Shown here: positions 1 to 7,059 of the stretch, piece after piece | Numbering within the stretch: the stretch's first letter is position 1 | How the letters are laid out: every line of letters begins with the position of its first letter | From: Rhizophagus sp. LPA8_4_AMF | Lineage: Eukaryota > Glomeromycota > Glomeromycetes > Glomerales > Glomeraceae | Reading direction: 5' to 3' | Length of the DNA stretch: 20,061 nucleotides | NCBI GenBank assembly: GCA_021464525.1 | Contig: JADRCO010001350.1 | Location: forward strand, 1-20,061 | Notes under the pieces: generated by a model | Database searches by the model: none | Seen by the model: only the letters and a program-made list of their open reading frames with translations | Told to the model about the DNA's origin: nothing | Program-made: the position numbers and the translations under genes

Positions 1-70
1 TTACAGTTCGTAATACTTCGAAGGTCCTGTAAACCTACGAAATATTACATAGACATAAATTTACGCAATA

Positions 71-274
71 TTATGCCCGTTTTAATTTGCTGATGAAGGA
101 ATGGCCTTCACGATCTGAAAGTGTAGCTTCTATTTCATTCTCGTTATCTGCGTCAAGGAAATGTCTTGATTTAATACTATTATCCCAGATTTTATATAAG
201 CATGCACCTATATTAGAGGCTCTAAATCCTTGTTTATACAGGGTGGGGACGTTGAAGAACTCTAAAAGTTCGGC
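71..274 (-). pseudogene. Coding remnant or internal exon of an unrecognised protein
   Basis: On the minus strand a stretch of 67 codons is open between a TAA at 277-275 and a TAA at 73-71. It has no ATG near its 5' end. The translation looks like real protein rather than AT noise: it begins AELLEFFNVPTLYKQGF, passes through ACLYKIWDNS and RHFLDADNENEIEATLSDRE, and ends SKLKRA. It is rich in charged residues, with balanced amino-acid use and no homopolymer runs. With no start and a stop just upstream, it is either an exon whose acceptor lies near 275-280 or the tail of a broken gene. I do not recognise the family. The plus-strand frame over the same bases (87-278) lacks an ATG at its start and is the shadow. 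Confidence 0.4.
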
Positions 275-401
275 TTAGGTCATAGTAAAAATTTTCGGAT
301 ATGTTATCTAGTACACCATTTTGGTATAATATTCCAACAAAAAAGTTTAAAATAAAAAATAAATATTATTATAAATATCAAAATGTTATCCAATAATAAT
401 A

Positions 402-695
402 TCAATAGGCGGTAAATATATTTGCCAGTATCTTTCAGATGAAGAGGAGATTTGTAGAGGAGAAAGTACACGACCAGAAGGATGTCATATTCACTGGAAA
501 AGATGCTAGTGACCTCTATACAACCAAGATGGATGTGAAAGACTAACGATCTCTAAATATGGACATGTAAATAAGTGCTATTCGAAAGTAAATTATCACC
601 GGAAGAAATTGGATAAGATGTTTCAGGACTGGCAGACTTCAAAGGCGTTAGGAGAGGCTCTCGATAGAATGAAAATGCCTAATACTATAAGTTAG
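402..695 (+). pseudogene. Relic of a Cys/His-rich (zinc-knuckle-like) protein
   Basis: One plus-strand frame gives a recognisable protein broken by adjacent stops TAG TGA at 507-512. Before the break it reads GGKYICQYLSDEEEIC and then RPEGCHIHWKRC. After the break come DGCERLTISKYGHVNKC and a lysine-rich tail ending MKMPNTIS before a TAG at 693. The regularly spaced Cys and His residues, with a Pro-Glu-Gly-Cys...His-Trp-Lys core, suggest a small metal-binding domain of the kind found in multicopy Mucoromycota proteins; this is recall, not a search result. There is no convincing ATG upstream and the frame is interrupted, so I call it a pseudogene fragment. A spliced-out stop region is possible, but I see no good donor and acceptor around 507. 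Confidence 0.5.
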
Positions 696-817
696 CCCTA
701 ATGATTTATCAAAAATTTGGCCCCATGAAAAATTTATAGAGACAGCAAAAAAACTTAACAAGGACGCGTTAGTATAGCAAACTGGCAATTTTAGAACTCT
801 TGGAAGGCATTTTTACT

Positions 818-1026
818 ACTTGTCCTTATGACCCTATGAGTCCCTATAAATTTTCGAACTCTTTACCTTTTTTTATTTTTTTTTTATACCATATATTAAC
901 CATATATTAACTATATCGACTGTATATATGACTATATTTACTCATAAGAATACCATAGAAAAATCAAATTTTTTTTTCCTAGAATTTTTACTTTTCATAG
1001 GGACTTATAGGAACATAAGGACAGGT
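818..1026. mobile_element. Miniature inverted-repeat element (diverged TIRs)
   Basis: The left end at 818 reads ACTTGTCCTTATG... and the reverse complement of the right end at 1026 reads ACCTGTCCTTATG.... About 28 of the first 33 bases pair. The interior is AT-rich and non-coding. This is the structure of a non-autonomous DNA transposon of about 209 bp. I could not define a clear target-site duplication, so the exact ends may be off by a few bases. A related decayed hairpin (TGTCCCTATGAG ... ATAGGGAC) follows at about 1077-1137. Confidence 0.5.
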
Positions 1027-1791
1027 AATAAAGAATTCCATAAATCAAGCTAAGAAGCCCAAAAATGATATCACGATTGTCCCTATGAGCATCTTCATGA
1101 ATTTTTCTTATAGGAATGGAAAATTTTTATAGGGACGCTTAAAAAATTAGCATACTCATTACCTTGACCCAGTTTAAACCATAATCAGGCTTTGGAAATA
1201 CTTACAACATTCTGCCAATATGCCAGCAACAAATAGGCAATAGTTGGCTTGCAAAATGACACACTTTTAGCAATCAAATGGGCTGGCTAAGATATACACA
1301 AACTTTGGGATGTAAAATTGACATCAGCCCTAATTTTCCAAATTATATATCCAATTCTGGTAATCAAATAGGCCAAATACAATTCCTTAAAAATCACACA
1401 AAAGTTGCGAAAAAGTAATAAGGAAGTGCTAGGAAAGTGCTAGCATATAGTTACTAGTATGTAATTAGTCTATTATTTCAGCCAATACTATACCATAATT
1501 TCTGGCCAAATTTTTTTAGCTGATCGTTAGCAACTATGTGAAGGTGTTCTGTCACCAGAATAATATCACGTGATTATAGTGCAGTAAGGCGCAATAAATT
1601 AATGAAAAATTTTGGCCAATACTATTCTATAATTTTGATCTACAGGATTAAATAAAAATAGGCACATTCTGATTATTTAGAAATAGTAATATTTAGGTTA
1701 TTTAATCACATGATCATAAATAATAAATGGAGAAAAGCTAAAGAAAAGCGAATTCAAAGGAAAGGAATATAGTAAGAAAAATAACTAGGTA
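1027..1791. other. Repeat-derived spacer, no gene
   Basis: No open frame of note. It contains the decayed hairpin near 1077-1137, a short direct repeat AGTGCTAG at about 1424-1442, two similar blocks around CCAATACTAT (near 1481 and 1616) that look like pieces of one repeat, and a TCACGTGA palindrome at 1566-1573. The block near 1666-1725 (repeats of TTATTTA) resembles sequence right of 2313. The element at 1792-2292 may therefore have split an older repeat. Confidence 0.4.
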
Positions 1792-2292
1792 CAGTCAGAC
1801 CTGTCTATAATCACCACTTTTGGCAAGCCAAAAATCGGTGATAATAGATAGGTGTGATTATATAGTGAACTTCATATATAATCACAATATATATTAAAAT
1901 TATATTATGATGATTATATGTAATTTTTTAAGGATTAAATCAATAATCAGGCTAAATCTTATAATTGTGACCTAGTATCACATGGTATTTTCAAAAATAT
2001 TTTGAAAAATTTTATTTTACCAATTAGATTTAAAATTATAATTCTGGCCGGCATTATATATTTGGCCCAATTTTAACTTATTATATAATAATTATCATGT
2101 GACATGTGATTATAGTTAGTTTATTTTATAATAAGTTAGACCTAAATTTTTCTTTTTGCCGGTGATAGTGATTAGCATTATGATAGTGATTATAAAAAGG
2201 GTATTTTGGCTTTATAAATTTGGGACATTAAAATTCGGTGATAATAGGCAGGATGTGATTATATGTGGGGTGATTATAGACAGGTCTGACTG
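1792..2292. mobile_element. TA-flanked inverted-repeat DNA transposon, pogo/Tc1-like ends, non-autonomous
   Basis: The terminal inverted repeats start CAGTCAGACCTGTCTATAAT and match perfectly for 24 bases (1792-1815 against 2292-2269). The element is flanked by TA on both sides (1790-1791 and 2293-2294), as expected for Tc1/mariner/pogo superfamily insertions, and ends beginning CAG fit pogo-type elements. Each end also carries a subterminal copy of a motif like TCGGTGATAATAG followed by TGTGATTATAT, at about 1835-1861 and 2236-2261 in direct orientation. The interior is about 80% AT with no transposase frame, so it would need an enzyme in trans. The near-perfect ends suggest a fairly recent insertion. 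Confidence 0.8.
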
Positions 2293-2313
2293 TATACAAA
2301 ATTGTCACAAACA

Positions 2314-2468
2314 AGTTATTTAGTTAGATTATTTAATCATATTTAGGTTATAACTTTAGATTATTTAGATATATTTAAATTATTTAGATATATTTAGATT
2401 ATTTAGCTATATTTAGATTATTTATAGTCATACTTAGATTATTTAGTTATAGTTAGATTATTTATTAC
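2314..2468. repeat. Degenerate tandem repeat, unit about 17 bp
   Basis: About eight imperfect copies of a unit close to ATATTTAGATTATTTAG occur in a row, with small changes between copies. The array lies just right of the 1792-2292 transposon and just left of a long palindrome built from the same words (TTATTTAGT/ACTAAATAA). It is probably part of an older repeat. Confidence 0.6.
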
Positions 2469-2488
2469 TAAATAACCTAATCCAAGCC

Positions 2489-2530
2489 GTTTATGACTAA
2501 ATAATATAATTATATTATTTAGTCATAAAC
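2489..2530. repeat. Perfect 42-bp palindrome
   Basis: The sequence from 2489 (GTTTATGACTAAATAATATA...) to 2530 (...TTTAGTCATAAAC) equals its own reverse complement over all 42 bases, with no spacer. It can form a 21-bp cruciform arm. It may be two abutted terminal inverted repeats of a small element or the end-to-end junction of two repeat copies. Confidence 0.85.
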
Positions 2531-2595
2531 AGTTAAAGGAAATGATCTTTATATCCGTGATTGACATCATGTGATCAGATGAAATAACGGATTGA

Positions 2596-2841
2596 ACAGA
2601 TGACCAGAGCATACCTCTAGTTGTGATATCTGCCAGGGATTGGCATTTTCTCCTTTATTCTCCAGATGAAATTTTACAGGCAAGTAAGGTCCCCTTTAGT
2701 ATCGAATTTATCGAAGAGGCTCTGGTTGAAAATTCTGAAGAATATCAAATACTGCATAAGGGTGTTAAGAAGGTTTTAGGCATAATCATTGGCTTGTTGG
2801 AGAATAGGAGGACAAATTGGAAAGAAAGAGAGCAAAGATAG
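2596..2841 (+). pseudogene. 3' fragment of a lineage-specific nuclease-like/Crinkler-like protein
   Basis: The plus-strand frame is open from a TGA at 2593 to a TAG at 2839. It starts TDDQSIPLVV, then ISARDWHFLLYSPDEI, then FSIEFIEEAL, and ends KKVLGIIIGLLENRR. There is no ATG at the 5' end. The pattern (small strand, Arg-Asp-Trp-x-Phe, strand, then KVLG-x-I-x-x-LLE helix) resembles the end of a multicopy C-terminal domain that I recall from Rhizophagus proteins, some of which carry Crinkler-like N-termini. That domain is restriction-nuclease-like. The assignment is from memory. The fragment is truncated at its 5' end and is either a pseudogene or the last exon of a gene whose upstream exons I cannot find. 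Confidence 0.45.
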
Positions 2842-3119
2842 AGGAATATCATTCAAAAAAATAATGGTGTATATTAACAGGTCCCTCTAGGATCACATAG
2901 ATGTTATGTATTACGGGTGGAGTTCCAAACATTTGTATTTATTTTTTGCATATATTAATAAAAAATTTTTCTTGACAAAGTGATCAGCGTGATTTTTTAT
3001 CTAAATCTATATCGACAAAATTTTAGGTTATGAAAGACTGTGACAAAATGTTACAATCAAACTACTGTCTGAAAAAAAAGATGAAGCCTTGCACAGTTGT
3101 TGTCTTTATTATCTCATAA

Positions 3120-3332
3120 ATGCAAAGTAAATATGAGTACAATATCGATAAAATATGTGGAATTGTGATAGATACAGAAAAATGATATTCTATGGAGAAA
3201 CTGTCGTTCACGTTATCAAACCCTTACGTATTACTAAGATTAAGATATGAAGACAAGGTGGAGAGATTCCTTGGTCATGTTATATAGCTATATAAAAGCT
3301 GGGGAGGAATTGAGGGAAATAAAAAAAAGTAA
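3120..3332 (+). pseudogene. Second decayed copy of the same type of C-terminal domain
   Basis: From ATG 3120 a frame runs to a TAA at 3330 with two internal stops, TGA at 3183 and TAG at 3285. The translation contains GIVIDTEK(stop)YSMEKLSFTLSNPY and then YEDKVERFLGHVI(stop)LYKSW. Both stops sit where the family I recall has tryptophan (EKWY and HIVWLLE), so each can be explained by one G-to-A change in TGG. The segment VERFLGHVI aligns with KKVLGIIIG of the fragment at 2596-2841, suggesting one ancestral family. It is clearly non-functional as a single frame. Confidence 0.55.
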
Positions 3333-3362
3333 GGTCAACGGGCAATCTTGCGGGAAATTGAA

Positions 3363-3515
3363 TTAGGATCTAGACTTTATTAACATATAATTAACAATCG
3401 GTGAAAAATAAAATATATTTAGAGTAGAATCTTCTTCGTTATCATCAGTCTCAGGTTCATTATCTTTAGTTTTCAGAGAGGACTGATATTTATCTTGATT
3501 TTTCATATACGACAT
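3363..3515 (-). CDS. Possible small acidic ORF, 50 codons, unrecognised
   Basis: On the minus strand an ATG at 3515 opens a frame to a TAA at 3365-3363. The N-terminal half is MSYMKNQDKYQSSLKTK, followed by an acidic stretch NEPETDDNEEDS and a hydrophobic tail NIFYFSPIVNYMLI. The Asp/Glu-rich segment uses GAT/GAA codons normally and looks protein-like. It may be a terminal exon of a decayed gene rather than a whole gene. No family is recognised, and no promoter or splice evidence supports it. Confidence 0.25.
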   Translation of the reverse strand: MSYMKNQDKYQSSLKTKDNEPETDDNEEDSTLNIFYFSPIVNYMLIKSRS

Positions 3516-3855
3516 TAAGATTAGAATTGATTAGTAAGTTTCGTTCCATGGGGGAAATTCCAGTAATAAGAGATTATCTTGTAATGGTGATTAATAGTAA
3601 TATTACCTTATAAGAATGTAGTTTTTTATTAAATGTCCAGCATTAGATACTGAGCTTTAAACTTCTGAGAAAACAAACTACTATTAAAAGTCACGTAATT
3701 TCAAAATTATATAACTTATAAGCAAATTAATAAAAGTTTTTTATTAGTTTATTAGTTTATATTATTATATTATATATAAAAATTTTAATACAATTAAAGC
3801 TATGAAATTTAATTGATATAAATGGCAAAAGCTTAAAGTGCAGAAAAAGTCTCAG

Positions 3856-3900
3856 CAAGACCATTTTTGATTTAAGACCATTTTTGACTTAGAACCATTT
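3856..3900. repeat. Three short tandem copies at the 3' end of the coiled-coil gene
   Basis: Three adjacent copies of a motif close to AGACCATTTTTGACTT (14-18 bp) lie over and just beyond the stop codon of the minus-strand gene at 3889-4497. Its final codons (AAATGGTTC) are part of the first unit. Slippage here could have changed the protein's C-terminus. Confidence 0.55.
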
Positions 3901-4497
3901 TCTATTTTTCAGGGTTTCTGATACTTGATCGAGTCCACTTTTAATATCACCGAGTTTCTAGATTGAATGAGATATTTAACATTAGTAATTGTGTACTTAT
4001 ATTAAAGAATGATCATTATCATAGCTCACGTTTTCGATATCTTCAATTTTTGATTCGAGTTTCTAGATTGAATGAGATATTTAACATTAGAAATTGTGTA
4101 CTTATATTAAAGAATGATCATTATCATAGCTCACTTTTTCAACATTATCTATCTTTGATTCGATGGGTTTTACAGTTTCCTTAGCTTCATCTCTTATAAA
4201 TTTCGTCAATTCAAGCGAGCCCTTACCAACCATACCAGCCGTACCAACGACACTTCCAATAATAGCAGCAACTGAAGCTATTGAACCAATATTAATACCA
4301 GTACTATGACCAGTACTATGACCAGTACTTGGACCAGTGCTTGGGGTGGAGTTTCTTAATTCCGGAATCTCAGTACCTTTATTTAGTTTAATTATACATA
4401 GTAAAAAATTATCACATAATAAATTTCATTTTTAATTATACTACTTACATTTGAATCTTCTTTGGATGACTCTTTGTGCGATTTTATGAGCGAACAT
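3889..4497 (-). CDS. Predicted mitochondrial single-pass membrane protein with C-terminal coiled coil (130 aa, 4 exons)
   Basis: The minus-strand exons are 4497-4449, 4376-4135, 4062-4030 and 3957-3889. The three introns are all 72 nt: 4448-4377 (GTAAGT...AAAG), 4134-4063 and 4029-3958 (both GTGAGC...CTAG). Phases agree and the spliced frame of 393 nt has no internal stop. Residues 1-16 (MFAHKIAQRVIQRRFK) are basic and amphipathic with an RRF near the expected cleavage site, as in mitochondrial presequences. Residues 27-43 are a 4-residue repeat (STGP/STGH). Residues 44-67 (GSIASVAAIIGSVVGTAGMV in the core) form a small-residue hydrophobic segment that could span a membrane. Residues 70-126 are charged, with heptad-like repeats (ESKIDNVEKK, LESKIEDIENK, LGDIKSGLDQ). 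I recall similar presequence-plus-coiled-coil proteins in Rhizophagus but know no function. The start is the first ATG that gives the presequence. Confidence 0.75.
3951..4134 (-). repeat. 105-bp direct duplication carrying two near-identical introns
   Basis: Introns 4063-4134 and 3958-4029 match at 71 of 72 bases; the one difference is at 4091 versus 3986. On the coding strand it changes TTCTAATG to TACTAATG, which is the likely branch-site region. The period is 105 bp, made of a 72-nt intron plus a 33-nt mini-exon. The identity extends only about seven bases into the following exon (AAACTCG). The neighbouring exon repeats have diverged to about 22 of 33 identical bases. Confidence 0.9.
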
Positions 4498-5712
4498 TGT
4501 GGAAAAATAACATAAAAAATGTTTTTTTGTTACTGGAAGAGTTTAAACTTTCTAAATACATAATTTAAGTATGCGAGAAAATGATTAATTGATTAATTAA
4601 TTGATTAATATAATGATTAATATAAGTATTACTCAAGGATCAGCAGTACTGATTGACCAATCAGTGTGGCCTTTATGATCACAAGCTCAGCCGTAATATT
4701 ATCGTTTATCTATTTTTCAGTGTGCACTTATAAGAAAACGATTTCAAGACTTGCAAACTAATCATTTTTTCGTACAGATCTTATTAGAATTAATTAGATG
4801 AACGAAACACTGGTGTGGTCTGTAAGCATTAGTATAGAAACACCGTTTCACTTTGTAAAACAAGTCTATGTACTATATTCTGATCGTAACATTTTGTCAC
4901 TGATAATGATAATATTTCATAATAAATTATGTAAGAAGTCTGATTAATTCTGATGTAACATCTTTTGCTATAGCAATTTGAATACTTATCTTTGCTACTG
5001 ATATTGTAAAATTGAATTCAATTTTTTAACTATTCCTCTAATATTTGACATATAAACATTTGCAATCTGAATTTGATTAATATAATATAATACTTTAATG
5101 GTATAGTCTTTATTCCTTTAAGTAATTATAATATAATTACTAGTTATTTCAGTTGGTATTAATTCATACCAATGTGAATGAATAAAATTTATTAGAATGA
5201 TAATTGGCCTTGATTGATATTGTAATCCATCAGTTGATCAAATGATAGTTGATCAAATGATAGTTGGACTTGATTTTGATATTTATAAATCATAGTTAAA
5301 TATTTATAATTTGTAGGTTGAAAATTATCAATATTATGGATAGTAGAAAAGAATAAGAAAAGTATTGCAGGAGTTTGATAAACTTTTAAAATTTTTAATA
5401 TCTAACTTTATAGTTATTTATGAGGCTGACTGTGAAGATAAAAGAAGCTTAAAAATCTGAGAAATAGGAAAAAGCATTTGTAAAAAGAATCAAATTACTC
5501 TTTTGAAAAATAAAGTATATATTAGTTCTATTTTATTAACTTGTTAAATCTTTAATATCTAACTTCAAGTTTATTTTCAGGTATCAACTATAAAGTTTAA
5601 AGAAAAGATACTTCTAAGAAAGGAAAGCATTTATGAAAAATGTGTTTATAAAAAGTATTTGTAAGAAAGAGTAATATTAACGAAACAAATAATAATAGAA
5701 TAAGACATATAA
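4498..5712. other. AT-rich spacer upstream of the coiled-coil gene; CCAAT palindrome, no gene
   Basis: No coding frame is convincing. About 150 bp upstream of the ATG at 4497 lies an 18-bp near-palindrome, ACTGATTG-AC-CAATCAGT (4648-4665), containing a CCAAT motif; it could be a promoter element. A GATTAATT-type microsatellite lies at 4581-4620. A 15-bp direct repeat AGTTGATCAAATGAT occurs twice in a row (5232-5246 and 5247-5261). Blocks near 5390-5490 and 5550-5650 share words (TTTAATATCTAACTT, AAAGCATTT) and look like two decayed copies of one repeat. Confidence 0.5.
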
Positions 5713-5787
5713 GGTGAGTGCTGGGAAAAGGGACCAAATAAACAATGAAATCCATTGTCTAATTGGTCCTTTTTCCCAGCACTCACC
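5713..5787. mobile_element. 75-bp near-perfect hairpin element
   Basis: Left arm GGTGAGTGCTGGGAAAAGGG... (5713-5737) pairs with the right arm (5763-5787) at 24 of 25 bases. Inside, ACAATG and CATTGT pair again around a short loop (GAAATC region). The two arms are more GC-rich than the surroundings. The structure fits a tiny inverted-repeat transposon or foldback element; no clear target duplication is seen, although ATATAA occurs on both sides. If transcribed it would form a long RNA hairpin. Confidence 0.7.
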
Positions 5788-6731
5788 CAATATAATAAAG
5801 TGAACTATAATATTAGCAGTAAGATTATACAAAAGTAGTTACTGGTAATGATTACTGGTAAATAAAGTAAATTTTAATTATATAACACCAGTAATGATCA
5901 CTTCAGATAATATGTAGCAATTTTCAAATATTAATATATATATTTATGATTAATTGATAAAAAAATCCATTAATATATATTTTAAATACTCTAAAATTGA
6001 TTTTTATAGTAAAACTATTAAAATTTGAAATCTAAATTATCTTTTATAGTAAACAACTTAATTTATTTAATAGCTGAAATTATATTTGAAATTATTTGTT
6101 AAATTATTTTAAATTTGAAATTTTTACTAAAATTATATTTTTTAAAAAATCAATTTAAAGGCCATTAGTAAGCCATTTATTGTATATATATAATACTGAT
6201 AAAATAAAGATAAAATATAATTCAGTTATAATATAGATTTATTTTACAAAGTAAAATATTATTTTTATATTAATATTATATTAATATTGCAAATTTTTTA
6301 TTTGTTTTAATTATTAATATCTGAAAATAATAATCAGTTATATTTATATAGTAGTAAATTAACAATTAATAACTGTTAATAAATTATATTATTTGCCTTC
6401 TATAATATTAATAAATTTTTCAGAAATCTATATAAAAAATATTTTATATTTATACAGCCATTTTCTTGTAAATGTATAGCTACAATTGAAACATTTATAC
6501 TATAATATTTCATTTAAAGCATTCATCTCTAATAGGATTTCTTCAATCTGCTTTTTTTACTGCTTCTATTTTCATAGTATTTATAAAGCAATTTTCATTA
6601 TACACATCATATAGTACTATCATATGGTAAATTAACTTTTTTTTTAGCCATAACACCTTTGCAATTTGAGTGAAAATAAACATTATTCCACTATAATTTC
6701 TACCCAATAAACAAATGAGTGGATAGATATA
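5788..6731. other. Very AT-rich spacer, nothing supported
   Basis: About 85% A+T by eye, with many stops in all frames and stretches of TATA/ATTA words. No gene, RNA gene or clean repeat could be supported. Confidence 0.5.
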
Positions 6732-6874
6732 CAGTCAGCTCTCTCTAAATGTGCATTTGGAGAAAAAAATTTTATATGATCTCTATATATTTGGAACTGA
6801 ATAAGAGGGCTCATTTAGAGAAAAAATATATAATACATGCACTTAGAGTGAATGCATTTAGAAAGAGTTGACTG
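6732..6874. mobile_element. 143-bp miniature inverted-repeat element with CAGTCA ends
   Basis: The left end CAGTCAGCTCTCTCTAAATG pairs with the reverse complement of the right end, CAGTCAACTCTTTCTAAATG, at 18 of 20 bases. The left flank is TA; the right flank is TG, which would be a mutated TA. It shares the terminal CAGTCA and the TA preference with the larger element at 1792-2292, so it is probably in the same superfamily but a different family. It has no coding capacity. Confidence 0.65.
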
Positions 6875-7059
6875 TGCATACATGAAAGTAATAATAAAAA
6901 TCTTCATTTTGCAAAGTGAATAAATCAAGTATTCAATGTACAAACAGTTTTATTCTTTACATAAATTTTAAAATAGCTATTACAGAAAAAAGATCTATCT
7001 ATAAAAAGGTAAAGATTTTTTATATAAGAATATAAGAAGAAAGACCTCTTGAATACAAC

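Noticed and set aside
87..278. Plus-strand 63-codon frame
   Set aside because: It starts at TTG, not ATG, and overlaps a better minus-strand protein-like frame.
3183..3287. Repeat-induced point mutation as the cause of the stops in the relic
   Set aside because: Two G-to-A-type stops are too few to show a process, only one fits a CpA context on the opposite strand, and Glomeromycotina are not known for classical RIP.
3963..4184. Plus-strand ORF with an internal repeat
   Set aside because: It is antisense to the spliced minus-strand gene at 3889-4497; its repeat is the duplicated intron, and its codons are mostly intron sequence.
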